A stretch of 12,667 nt of DNA from Candidatus Omnitrophota bacterium (GTDB lineage: Bacteria; Omnitrophota; Gorgyraeia; 2-01-FULL-45-10), in assembly GCA_003140915.1 (NCBI GenBank), contig PLLI01000045.1:8669-21335 (forward strand), in the 5' to 3' direction. Each line of letters begins with the position of its first letter. Positions within the stretch are counted from its first letter, which is position 1. The position numbers and the translations under genes are program-made. Below the pieces are notes generated by a model that was not told the DNA's origin, did no database searches, and saw only the letters and a list, made by a program, of their open reading frames with translations. Positions 5,462-12,667 of the stretch are shown piece after piece.

Positions 5462-7887
5462 AGCTATTTTTAATAATACTTCTGATAATCGTCCTGGCAG
5501 CCTACGCCGGGATATTCTATTTAAACCAGACCATCATTCCCACAAAGATAAGATCCGCGATAGTAACCGGGCTCGAGGACGTTACTCAGAAAAAAGTGCT
5601 CCTGGGCTCGGTCCGGTTCAATATCTTCAAAGGACTGATATTAAAGGACCTCATAATACGTGATGACCTTAACGCGGTCATAAACGTCAAAGAGGCCCAT
5701 TGCAGATTTCTCCTGATACCGCTTTTCGATAAACGGATAGTGATCTCGAGGTTGATACTGGAATCTCCGGACGTATTCGTCGAGCGGCGGCCGGACAATT
5801 CCATAAATCTATTCGCATTATTTCCGAAAGGCGGCTTATCCGGAAAAGATTTCAAGACGTTTATCCACAGGATAAGCGTAAGGAATGGGACCGTTAATTT
5901 TCACGATCTGACGTTTGAGCCTATGTATGTCAATGAGATAAAGAACCTCGACGCGGATATCCACCTTTCATTGCCTGCAAAGATAAAATACGACCTGAAG
6001 TTCGAAATACCTTCGGACTTGCCCGTCAAGATCGCTTCCTCCGGAGAATATTCCGTAACCGCGAAAGAATTTACCGCTGAAATCAGAACGCGGGACTTTT
6101 CCCCGGAAGAGGTCGCCGAATACTATGAAAAAACGGGGCTCTCTTTTTCTGAAGGCACGTTCGATTCCGTCATAAATTTGAAATATAAAGACGGTATTAT
6201 CTCCGTAGATACTGAATCCGAAACAAAAGGGCTTGAACTTTCCAAAGACGATATATACCTAAAAGTTAACGGGAACGAGCGGACGCACGCGCGTTATGAC
6301 TTCGCCGCAAAAAAGCTCGACTATACCGGTAATGTCAATGTCCGGGATATGTTCATAAACGGTATAAAATATATCGAGAGCATAGATGCGATAAAAGGAA
6401 GGTTCGAATACAGTAATCTCGGTATATCCTCCGACAATATAACAGCAACCGTCCTCGGGTTGCCTGTGGTAGCCAAGGTGAGCGCAAACGGCCTCGACAA
6501 TCCCGTTATCGATATTGACGCGTCTTCCGACATTAAACTCGGACCTTTCCAGGATATGTTGAAGAAAAAATTCGAACTTGACGTGCCGGCCGATTTCAAC
6601 GGGGACGCGAAGCTGCGCCTTACGATGCAGTATACCGTCAATGCCCCCGAGGCGTTCCAGATAAAAGGGCTTCTGTATTTTTTGAACGCCTCCGTTAAGG
6701 TAAATAGAGGCAAAGATGTGCTCGACAACGTAACCGGCCAGTTCCAGATCGTGCCGAACCAGGTGAGCTGGGACGACGTCGGTTTCCGGTATCACGACGT
6801 CCATTATACGTCATCCGGCGCGCTAACCAATTTCAAGACGCCCGGCATCCAGCTTAAACTGGCCTCCAGAGATATTTCTGTCGATACAGTCTTTGCGCTG
6901 AACGGCAAAGTCTTCAATTTTTCAAAGTTCCACGGTAAGTACCTTACTTCAGGGATCCTGGCATACGGATTACTTGACGCATCTAACCCGGAAAGATTGA
7001 ATGCCGATATCAGGGGATCGATCAACGTCAACACGGAAGATTTAAAGAAGCCGTTGGAAAAATTCAAAGAGAAGTTTAACCGTATCAACCCGAAAGGTTT
7101 TATCCGTTCGGAGTTCAGCCTGAAAGGTGATTTGAAGAACCTTAAGGCTTGCGCGATCGACGCGAACCTCTCAAGCGAGGACCTCCTTCTATATGGCTTG
7201 CGCCTTACGAATTCAACGATGAATTACAGTCAAAAGAACGGTACGGGGGACATTCTATTCATGCGTTCATTCCTCTATGGCGGATCGATGGGTGCGACGG
7301 GAAAAGTAAATTGGATTTCGAAGGATATTCCTTATCACCTGGAAGCTGATGTCGATGGCGTAAAGATAGAAAAGTTTAAGTTGGACACAGCCTTTAAAGA
7401 TAAAGATATCGCTGGTTCTGTCAGAATGAGCGCGAAGTTGAACGGTTTTTTAAATGACGTCTCGAAACTATCAGGAGAAGGAAAGATCACGGTTACTGAG
7501 GGCAAGATATGGCAGCTAAACCTTTTTCGCGGGATGGGCACCCTGCTGTTTACCAGCGATTTCAGCAACATTATTTTTAAAGAATGCTCGTCTGAATTTA
7601 CTATAAGGGATAAGTTTATCTATACTGACGATCTTAATCTTAAATCGGACCTTCTTGATATAAACGGGCCTATGAAGATAGGCTTTGACAATACGATAAA
7701 AGCGACAGTTAAGGCCGAATTTTCAGAAGACGTCATAACCTCAGGGAAAAAAAGCAATATGAGGGTTGCTTTCGGCAGATATACCCTCATAGATGTTACT
7801 GGGACGCTGAAGGACTCGCAGTATAAGGTCAAGCCGGACGTGGAGAACATCGTCGAGGGCATCGCCGAGCATTTCTTAAGCGAATGA
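5458..7887 (+). CDS. AsmA-family inner-membrane-anchored envelope protein
   Basis: This 809-residue protein has one N-terminal membrane anchor (about residues 2-22) and a long periplasmic part made almost wholly of beta-strand-like sequence. The N-terminal part matches the AsmA pattern: after the anchor, a short helix leads into GSVRFNIFKGLILKDLIIRD (about 50-70). The C-terminal 135 residues (from about 673, GKITVTEGKIW onward) resemble the AsmA C-terminal domain. AsmA, YhdP and TamB relatives form elongated beta-groove bridges implicated in phospholipid transport and outer-membrane maintenance, so this gene supports a diderm host. It starts at GTG with no visible ribosome site and overlaps the previous stop by 4 nt, so initiation is probably by coupling. 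I cannot tell which AsmA subfamily it belongs to. Confidence 0.82.
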   Translation: MKLFLIILLIIVLAAYAGIFYLNQTIIPTKIRSAIVTGLEDVTQKKVLLGSVRFNIFKGLILKDLIIRDDLNAVINVKEAHCRFLLIPLFDKRIVISRLILESPDVFVERRPDNSINLFALFPKGGLSGKDFKTFIHRISVRNGTVNFHDLTFEPMYVNEIKNLDADIHLSLPAKIKYDLKFEIPSDLPVKIASSGEYSVTAKEFTAEIRTRDFSPEEVAEYYEKTGLSFSEGTFDSVINLKYKDGIISVDTESETKGLELSKDDIYLKVNGNERTHARYDFAAKKLDYTGNVNVRDMFINGIKYIESIDAIKGRFEYSNLGISSDNITATVLGLPVVAKVSANGLDNPVIDIDASSDIKLGPFQDMLKKKFELDVPADFNGDAKLRLTMQYTVNAPEAFQIKGLLYFLNASVKVNRGKDVLDNVTGQFQIVPNQVSWDDVGFRYHDVHYTSSGALTNFKTPGIQLKLASRDISVDTVFALNGKVFNFSKFHGKYLTSGILAYGLLDASNPERLNADIRGSINVNTEDLKKPLEKFKEKFNRINPKGFIRSEFSLKGDLKNLKACAIDANLSSEDLLLYGLRLTNSTMNYSQKNGTGDILFMRSFLYGGSMGATGKVNWISKDIPYHLEADVDGVKIEKFKLDTAFKDKDIAGSVRMSAKLNGFLNDVSKLSGEGKITVTEGKIWQLNLFRGMGTLLFTSDFSNIIFKECSSEFTIRDKFIYTDDLNLKSDLLDINGPMKIGFDNTIKATVKAEFSEDVITSGKKSNMRVAFGRYTLIDVTGTLKDSQYKVKPDVENIVEGIAEHFLSE

Positions 7888-7896
7888 CGACGGAGA

Positions 7897-7925
7897 TTGA
7901 CTATTCCGGTATGATGGTATAAGAT
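7897..7925 (+). promoter_or_regulatory. Promoter of the tRNA-His gene
   Basis: TTGACT (7897-7902) lies just after the AsmA-like gene. Downstream, TATAAG (7918-7923, 15-nt spacer) and TAAGAT (7920-7925, 17-nt spacer) overlap as candidate -10 boxes. Either would start transcription about 12-15 nt before the mature tRNA 5' end at 7946. Confidence 0.55.
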
Positions 7926-7945
7926 AAACGGTTAGAAGTTTTCGT

Positions 7946-8021
7946 GGTGGCTATAGTGTAAAGGTTAGCACAATAGACTGTGGCTCTATTCGCACGGGTT
8001 CGAATCCCGTTAGCCACCCCA
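7946..8021 (+). tRNA. tRNA-His (anticodon GTG)
   Basis: The gene folds into a full cloverleaf. Acceptor GTGGCTA (7947-7953) pairs with TAGCCAC (8011-8017); the anticodon stem ATAGA/TCTAT encloses CTGTGGC with anticodon GTG at 7980-7982; the T arm is CGGG(T)-TTCGAAT-CCCG-like. The extra 5' G (G-1 at 7946) faces C73 at 8018, the identity element of tRNA-His. CCA is encoded at 8019-8021. It decodes CAC and CAU. Confidence 0.97.
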
Positions 8022-8031
8022 GTAATTCCGT

Positions 8032-8052
8032 TCTCTCCGGATAGCGGGAGAA
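8032..8052 (+). other. Small hairpin downstream of tRNA-His
   Basis: TTCTCTC pairs with GGGAGAA (one G-T wobble) around an 8-nt loop, between the tRNA 3' end and the main terminator. It may be a processing or 3'-trailer structure. It is short and could be chance. Confidence 0.3.
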
Positions 8053-8055
8053 TTT

Positions 8056-8098
8056 AAAGCCTATGATCGTTATTAGCGGTCATAGGCTTTTTATTTTT
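8056..8098 (+). terminator. Rho-independent terminator of tRNA-His
   Basis: AAAGCCTATGA (8056-8066) pairs perfectly with TCATAGGCTTT (8080-8090) around a 13-nt loop, followed by the T-rich run TTATTTTT (8091-8098). The stem is 11 bp with no mismatch. It sits two bases before the -35 box of the next operon and so insulates the efflux operon from tRNA transcription. Confidence 0.9.
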
Positions 8099-8099
8099 G

Positions 8100-8128
8100 T
8101 TGACATAGTATAGAATGAATGCTATCAT
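8100..8128 (+). promoter_or_regulatory. Near-consensus sigma-70 promoter of the efflux operon
   Basis: A perfect TTGACA (8100-8105) is followed after exactly 17 nt by TATCAT (8123-8128). The expected transcription start is about 8135, which is the A of the tetR ATG. This is the best promoter in the window and should be strong unless repressed. Confidence 0.85.
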
Positions 8129-8134
8129 CAAAAT

Positions 8135-8150
8135 ATGAATACATATTCAT
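8135..8150 (+). promoter_or_regulatory. Palindromic operator candidate for the TetR repressor
   Basis: ATGAATA and TATTCAT form a 16-bp palindrome with only the two central bases unpaired, covering the expected start point and the tetR start codon. A further AATGAAT half-site lies at 8114-8120 inside the promoter spacer, exactly 20 bp upstream of the second TGAAT (8116 versus 8136). TetR-family dimers bind such palindromes, so autorepression of the whole operon is the simplest model. Confidence 0.65.
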
Positions 8151-8755
8151 TAAGTAGAAAAAAACGAGATAAACAACTGCGTAGGGCTGATATCTTGAGC
8201 GCCTCCGTACATGTCTTCGCGCAAAAAGGATATGAGAAAGCAACGATGCAGGATATTGCCAGAAAGGCTCAATACGCAACCGGGACCGTTTACTTGTATT
8301 TTAAAGATAAAGAATCGCTCTACTTTTCTCTGCTTGAAGAAAAAATTTCCAAGCTGATAAGCACAACGAAAGAAAAAACAGCGGGAGTCAAGGACGTTAG
8401 GGAAAAGATCAAAATATTGATATATGAAAGTCTGGCTTTTTTTGGAAGTAACCAGGATTTTTTTCAGATATTTATTTCGGAGACAAGCAAATTTCGATGG
8501 GTAATTGACAGGAAGATTGCCCCCTCTGCGTTGATGTCGGAGCACATGAATTATCTTGCAGGTATCATAAGGGAAGCCCAGCGAGAGAAGGTGATAAGGA
8601 GCAATTTTAAAGCCGAACACATTGCCGATATATTCGCGGCTATACTTAGTACGGTTATTGTCGGCCTGCTAAAAGAAAAACCGGGCTGCTTTGAAAATCT
8701 AAAAAATATTTCAGGTTTTATTTTTGATATCTTTATGAATGGGGTAAAGGCATAA
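8135..8755 (+). CDS. TetR/AcrR-family transcriptional repressor of the efflux operon
   Basis: The protein is 206 residues, the family norm. The TetR N-terminal DNA-binding domain spans about 14-62; the helix-turn-helix lies at 37-56 (TMQDIARKA, then TGTVYLYF), followed by the usual KDKESL. Residues 75-206 form the helical ligand-binding and dimerisation region, whose divergence prevents guessing the inducer. It is the first gene of an operon with three efflux genes and its stop shares one base with the next start, so it almost certainly regulates its own pump. The predicted transcription start coincides with its ATG and no Shine-Dalgarno sequence is visible, so translation is probably leaderless. 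No alternative in-frame start with a ribosome site was found before the DNA-binding domain. Confidence 0.92.
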   Translation: MNTYSLSRKKRDKQLRRADILSASVHVFAQKGYEKATMQDIARKAQYATGTVYLYFKDKESLYFSLLEEKISKLISTTKEKTAGVKDVREKIKILIYESLAFFGSNQDFFQIFISETSKFRWVIDRKIAPSALMSEHMNYLAGIIREAQREKVIRSNFKAEHIADIFAAILSTVIVGLLKEKPGCFENLKNISGFIFDIFMNGVKA

Positions 8756-10104
8756 TGTTGAAAAGATGCGTTCTTGGGCTTATAACACTTTTTTTTGTAT
8801 TCGGATCTTTTAGTTTTGCATATTGTGCGGAGATTAGTCTCGGACCAGTCTCGGAAGGTAGCCGTACCATTACTATTTCAGACGGTATTTCCATGGTTCT
8901 AAGAGACAGCCGTTTGGTTAAGATCGAGATTTCCGATAAAGATATGTCATTTGAAGATACGCTTATCGCCCTTTCACCGCTTTTACCTCACCTTAACACA
9001 AGTATGACAAAGACGTATAACCAATATACACCGGCGATGATATTTGGAGCGATGAGCGTTCCAATGGGTGACAAAGATCCATTATCCTGGCAGATCGATA
9101 TTTATCAGACCTTGTTCGATTTTGGTAAAAGCATTTCAAATTATAAGGCATCGACGGAATTTCTTCACGCGCGCAAAGCAAAGGTAGAAAGCGTCAAGAG
9201 GACCGTGACGCTTGAATTTATTGCGACATATTTTGATTTACTGGAAATGGAAAAGATGATCACCGTAGCTGAAAAAGAGGTTGATAGCCTTACCGCTTAC
9301 CTTACTGACGCGAACCATCTGTACGAAGAGGGAGTTATAGTCAAAAACGATCTTTTGCCGGCCAGGGTAAAACTGGCTGATGCCAAACAAAAACTTATAG
9401 CTGCCCGTAACAGGCGGGAGGTTGTGGCAGCCGGCCTTAGCACTATGCTTACTTTGCCGCTTACAGAGGACATTATAGTGCAGGATACTGAATCTATGAT
9501 GCCTGAACTGCCTGATCTGGCAGAGGCCTGGAATGCCGCGGAAGCCCGTAGGCCCGAAATATTATTTTTTAACAATCAGATAAAATCCTCGATTTTAAGA
9601 GAGCGTGCAAAAACCGTTGAAAATCTTCCCACAATTTTTGCCGATGCAGGATATGCATATAATCAAAATAAATACATGGTTCATCAAGACGATGCGTTTA
9701 TTACGCTTGGCGCGAAGATGGATTTATATGATGGTGGTATGACCGGAGCGGAGATCATGAAGGAGCGCTACCTGCATAAGCAGCTCCAGGAACAGAAAAA
9801 CAAGCTTGTCGATGATATAAGGTGTGAGGTTAAAGACAGTCATTTAGGTGTAAAAGACGCGATCGCAAAACTTTACGTCGCAAAGGATGCGCTTGCGCAG
9901 GCAGAGGAAAATGTCCGGTTTTATCGTGTAAAATATAATAACGGCGTTGCCACCTCTACAGATGTTCTTGAGGCGATTAGTCTTCAGACAAGGGCGCAAA
10001 CCAACTATTACAGCGCCGACTACGAATTGAAGCGCTCCTATGCGAAATTTATGTATTCGATGGGAAGCGATCTTACCGCAATCTATAAAAAAACGGAGAA
10101 ATAA
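8755..10104 (+). CDS. TolC-family outer-membrane efflux channel
   Basis: This 449-residue protein has an N-terminal signal peptide (hydrophobic residues 7-22, cleavage near residue 25). Two structural repeats of the outer-membrane efflux protein family can be seen: WQIDIYQTLFDFGKS near residue 113-127 begins the first, and LGAKMDLYDGGMTG near 317-330 begins the second. Each is followed by long alanine- and glutamate-rich helices that build the periplasmic tunnel. Three copies would form one channel crossing the outer membrane. The cysteine near residue 24 is not in a proper lipobox, so I do not call it a lipoprotein. It shares one base with the tetR stop (TAATG) and has AAGG 4 nt upstream. 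Encoding its own channel means the pump need not borrow a shared TolC. Confidence 0.9.
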   Translation: MLKRCVLGLITLFFVFGSFSFAYCAEISLGPVSEGSRTITISDGISMVLRDSRLVKIEISDKDMSFEDTLIALSPLLPHLNTSMTKTYNQYTPAMIFGAMSVPMGDKDPLSWQIDIYQTLFDFGKSISNYKASTEFLHARKAKVESVKRTVTLEFIATYFDLLEMEKMITVAEKEVDSLTAYLTDANHLYEEGVIVKNDLLPARVKLADAKQKLIAARNRREVVAAGLSTMLTLPLTEDIIVQDTESMMPELPDLAEAWNAAEARRPEILFFNNQIKSSILRERAKTVENLPTIFADAGYAYNQNKYMVHQDDAFITLGAKMDLYDGGMTGAEIMKERYLHKQLQEQKNKLVDDIRCEVKDSHLGVKDAIAKLYVAKDALAQAEENVRFYRVKYNNGVATSTDVLEAISLQTRAQTNYYSADYELKRSYAKFMYSMGSDLTAIYKKTEK

Positions 10105-10107
10105 TCT

Positions 10108-10980
10108 ATGAGCCCGAGTACTAATAAAAAGAAGAAATTGATCATAGTGCTTATCGCTAGTTTAGTATTGGCCGGCATATTCCTTGCGGTCTTCATCATT
10201 AATGGCTTAACACGGATTAGCACCGACGATGCGTATATAACGGGCAGGGTGCACAATATCGCGCCTAAGGTCCCGGGGACCATTAAAGCTATTCATATAG
10301 AAGATAACCAGAGCGTCAGGAAGGGGGATGTTCTCATAGAGATAGATCCGGTCGATTATGAGCTGAAGGTAAATGAGGCCAGGGCGGCATTAGGTGTGCG
10401 TGAGGCAACGTTTGAGCAGGCCGAGCGCGATAAGAAACGGGCGGAGGCGTTGTATAAAGACGAAGTATTCTCGAAGGAAAGATACGAGAACACCTCTACC
10501 GCGTATAACCTCGCGAAGGCTCAGTTAAAGGCTGCGCGTGCGCAGCTTAAAATTGCTCAGCAAAACCTTGAATATACGAAGATATATTCGCCTTCTGACG
10601 GGTATGTTACAAGTAAAGCAGTGGAAGAAGGAAACCAGGTGCAGCCCGGCCAGCCTCTCCTGGCGGTCGTGGCACTGGATGATATCTGGGTAATTGCCAA
10701 TTACAAAGAGACGCAGTTAAAGAATGTTAGATCAGGGCAGCGAGTGCAGATAAAAGTGGACACATACCCGGGTAAAGTCTTTACCGGCAGGGTAGACAGT
10801 ATTATGGCAGGCACAGGAGCCGCTTTCTCTCTCTTCCCTCCCGAAAACGCCCTTGGTAATTATGTAAAGGTTGTTCAGAGGGTACCGGTAAAAATAGTAT
10901 TCGATAAAACTACCGATAATAGCCAGGCTTTGCGCATAGGGATGTCATGCGTGCCTACAATTATTACTACAGACAGATAA
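10108..10980 (+). CDS. emrA: EmrA-like membrane-fusion (HlyD-family) protein
   Basis: This 290-residue protein has a cytoplasmic Lys-rich start, one membrane anchor (about 11-31) and a periplasmic adaptor region. The EmrA/HlyD hallmarks are present: TDDAYITG at 39-46, the lipoyl half-motifs at about 52-80 and 160-190, and GTGAAFSLFPPEN at 235-247, which is characteristic of the EmrA subfamily. The alpha-helical hairpin between the lipoyl halves covers only about residues 83-157, clearly shorter than in E. coli EmrA (about 390 residues in all). It links the EmrB-like pump to the TolC-like channel. The start lies 3 nt after the previous stop, with GGAG (10095-10098) 9 nt upstream. The substrate range is unknown. 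Confidence 0.9.
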   Translation: MSPSTNKKKKLIIVLIASLVLAGIFLAVFIINGLTRISTDDAYITGRVHNIAPKVPGTIKAIHIEDNQSVRKGDVLIEIDPVDYELKVNEARAALGVREATFEQAERDKKRAEALYKDEVFSKERYENTSTAYNLAKAQLKAARAQLKIAQQNLEYTKIYSPSDGYVTSKAVEEGNQVQPGQPLLAVVALDDIWVIANYKETQLKNVRSGQRVQIKVDTYPGKVFTGRVDSIMAGTGAAFSLFPPENALGNYVKVVQRVPVKIVFDKTTDNSQALRIGMSCVPTIITTDR

Positions 10981-10990
10981 GGCCTGTTGA

Positions 10991-12532
10991 ATGAATAAGG
11001 TCAATAAATGGCTTATAGCTTTTGCGGTCATCCTGCCGACACTCCTTGAAGTTATTGATACATCAGTCGTAAATGTGTCGCTCGGCCACATTCGCGGCAG
11101 TTTATCAGCCGGACTTGATGAATCGACATGGACCATCACAGCATACCTTGTATCAAACGCCATTATAATTCCGCTTACCGGTTGGTTAAGCCGTCTATTT
11201 GGAAGAAAACGGTATCTTATGGCTTCTGTAGCGCTCTTCACTGCAAGTTCTTTTATGTGTGGTAGCGCCAAGACTTTGACCGCGCTCGTTGTATTCAGGG
11301 TTATCCAGGGAATAGGCGGGGGAGGGTTGCAGCCTCTTTCACAGTCTATATTGCTGGAAACGTTTCCTAAAAAAGAACATGGTATGGCCATGGCAATATT
11401 CGGCGTCGGTATAATGTTCGGCCCTATCGTAGGGCCGGTTTTAGGCGGCTGGATAACGGATAACTGGTCATGGAACTGGATTTTCTATATTAATATTCCC
11501 ATCGGTGTCCTTTCTATGATAATGGTTATGCTCTTCATAAAAGATCCTGACTATTTGTTAAAAAAAGTAAAGCAGAAAGTCGATTATTGGGGCCTTGGCC
11601 TTGTCGTCGTAGGTATCGGTGCTTTACAAATTGTTCTGGATAAAGGACAAAGGGAGGATTGGTTCTCTTCAGATTTTATAGTAAGGCTCTCAATCATTGC
11701 CATGGTTTCTTTAGTCGCGTTTGTTGTCGTGGAACTTAATAAAAAGCATCCTATACTGGATTTGAGAGAATTCAAGAACGTTGTCTTTGCTTCTGCCACC
11801 ATTATTCAATGTGTAGTATTTTTTGTGCTCTTTGCCAGCATTACCATATTGCCCATGTTTTGCCAACGCTTGATGGGCTATGACGCCCTTTTGGCCGGCC
11901 TGGTTCTCGCCCCAGGAGGCCTTGCGACTTTATTTGTAATGCCGATCACCGGGATGCTTCTATCTAAAAAAGTTAATCCGAAATCCATTCTTTTCATAGG
12001 GCTTGTCGTTACGGCCTACTCAATATTTACTATGACGAGATTTAATCTTTACATAGATTATAACTCGATAGCCTGGTCTAGAATTGTAATGGGCATAGGA
12101 ATGGCCATGGTCTTCATTCCTTTGCAGACTATGGCTTTTGCGACTATACCAAAAGAAGAGATGGGTAATGCCACCAGCATTTTTAGTCTATTAAGAAACT
12201 TAGCCGGTAGTGTCGGTATCGCATTTATGACAACGCTCTTGGCCCAAAGAGAGCAATTCCACCAATTCCGTCTTTCCGAGCGGCTTCAGCCGTTTGATTC
12301 GCGCTATCAGATGGCTATGCAAAAGGCCATGGTGGTATTGAAAGCAAAAACAGGAGCAGTATCCAATTTCGCGGCCAACGGGCTTGTCTATCAACAACTT
12401 ATGAAAGAGGCAACACTGCGCTCTTTTAATGACGCATTTTATTTGTCAACGGTAATAATGATCTGTAGCCTACCGATCGTATTTTTACTCAAACGACCAA
12501 TTAATCCAGAAGTGGATATTATGGGTCATTAA
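10991..12532 (+). CDS. emrB: EmrB-like DHA2-family 14-TM drug:proton antiporter
   Basis: At 513 residues this is the standard length for DHA2 (14-TM) major-facilitator exporters. Diagnostic motifs are in place: LLEVIDTSVVNVSL (motif D1, with D23) in helix 1; G64-x3-R68-x2-G71-R72-K73-R74 (motif A) in the loop after helix 2; R103-V-I-Q-G107 (motif B) in helix 4; and FGPIVGPVLGG at 143-153 (antiporter motif C) in helix 5. WSWNWIFYINIPIG follows, as in EmrB. The protein expels hydrophobic compounds from the inner membrane in exchange for protons. The start is 10 nt after the emrA-like stop, with AAGG (10979-10982) 8 nt upstream. It is the last gene of the operon, and no convincing intrinsic terminator follows. 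The protein is complete with no missing motif. Confidence 0.93.
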   Translation: MNKVNKWLIAFAVILPTLLEVIDTSVVNVSLGHIRGSLSAGLDESTWTITAYLVSNAIIIPLTGWLSRLFGRKRYLMASVALFTASSFMCGSAKTLTALVVFRVIQGIGGGGLQPLSQSILLETFPKKEHGMAMAIFGVGIMFGPIVGPVLGGWITDNWSWNWIFYINIPIGVLSMIMVMLFIKDPDYLLKKVKQKVDYWGLGLVVVGIGALQIVLDKGQREDWFSSDFIVRLSIIAMVSLVAFVVVELNKKHPILDLREFKNVVFASATIIQCVVFFVLFASITILPMFCQRLMGYDALLAGLVLAPGGLATLFVMPITGMLLSKKVNPKSILFIGLVVTAYSIFTMTRFNLYIDYNSIAWSRIVMGIGMAMVFIPLQTMAFATIPKEEMGNATSIFSLLRNLAGSVGIAFMTTLLAQREQFHQFRLSERLQPFDSRYQMAMQKAMVVLKAKTGAVSNFAANGLVYQQLMKEATLRSFNDAFYLSTVIMICSLPIVFLLKRPINPEVDIMGH

Positions 12533-12566
12533 ATTAAAGATGAAAAATATAAAATCCAGATAAGGT

Positions 12567-12589
12567 AATGTCCGGACAAAATGGACATT
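12567..12589. repeat. Inverted repeat downstream of the efflux operon
   Basis: AATGTCC (12567-12573) pairs with GGACATT (12583-12589) around a 9-nt loop. Inside it TGTCCGGACA (12569-12578) is itself a perfect 10-bp palindrome, so the motif GGACA appears twice. A T tract is almost absent, so it is a poor terminator. Repeated GGACA/TGTCC half-sites of this kind can occur at insertion-sequence ends, but no transposase is visible before the window ends. The rest of 12533-12667 is AT-rich and non-coding. Confidence 0.5.
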
Positions 12590-12626
12590 TGGTGAAGAAT
12601 AAACCTCTCTAAGTAGCAAAATTCGT

Positions 12627-12654
12627 TTGTTTATCGCTATATATCGACTATAAT
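12627..12654 (+). promoter_or_regulatory. Rightward promoter near the right edge
   Basis: TTGTTT (12627-12632) and a perfect TATAAT (12649-12654) are separated by 16 nt. Transcription would begin about 12661 and run out of the window, so the gene it serves is not seen. Confidence 0.5.
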
Positions 12655-12667
12655 AGATACCTATATA

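Noticed and set aside
8755..12667. A second copy of the tRNA-His 3' end marking an integrated island
   Set aside because: I found no matching repeat in the rest of the window, so an island boundary is not supported here.
12533..12667. A short coding gene after the transporter
   Set aside because: No frame of useful length with a ribosome site is present; the stretch is AT-rich with stops in all frames.

Overview
The window looks like chromosomal DNA of a Gram-negative-type (diderm) bacterium. It encodes a TolC-family outer-membrane channel with a matching membrane-fusion protein, and an AsmA-type envelope protein; both families presuppose an outer membrane. Codon style is mixed, with frequent ATA and AGG codons, several GTG starts and tightly packed genes. 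Together with the gene set this is reminiscent of uncultivated lineages such as Omnitrophota, but that placement is an impression from style and is not proven by anything in the window.

Left part (1-1490). The window opens inside a tRNA gene, best read as tRNA-Arg(CCG), and is followed by a convergent, minus-strand polytopic membrane glycosyltransferase of the GT39/ArnT type. A perfect TATAAT box just upstream of its ATG suggests a very short or absent mRNA leader.

Centre (1491-7887). All genes are on the plus strand. A YbgC-type hotdog thioesterase overlaps by 4 nt (ATGA) a secreted PIG-L/LmbE-type zinc deacetylase that carries an unassigned C-terminal beta-rich domain. A 131-nt gap filled with nested GC-rich palindromes separates these from a second cluster: an M42 metallo-aminopeptidase, a DUF362 protein with two 4Fe-4S motifs, and an 809-residue AsmA-like protein. 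The last two overlap by GTGA. The shared theme is cell envelope and glycan or protein processing, but no single pathway links the genes.

Right part (7888-12667). A tRNA-His gene has its own promoter and a strong hairpin terminator. Immediately after it lies a near-consensus promoter (TTGACA-N17-TATCAT) that drives a four-gene operon: a TetR repressor, a TolC-like outer-membrane factor, an EmrA-like membrane-fusion protein and an EmrB-like 14-TM DHA2 transporter. Together these make a complete, self-contained tripartite drug-efflux pump with its own regulator. A 16-bp palindrome covering the tetR start codon is the likely autoregulatory operator. The final 135 nt are non-coding; they hold a hairpin containing a 10-bp palindrome and a rightward promoter for something beyond the edge.

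The gene families themselves are all recognisable. The least explained items are the nested palindromic repeat between the two central clusters, the C-terminal domain of the PIG-L protein, the leaderless-looking starts, and the right-edge inverted repeat.
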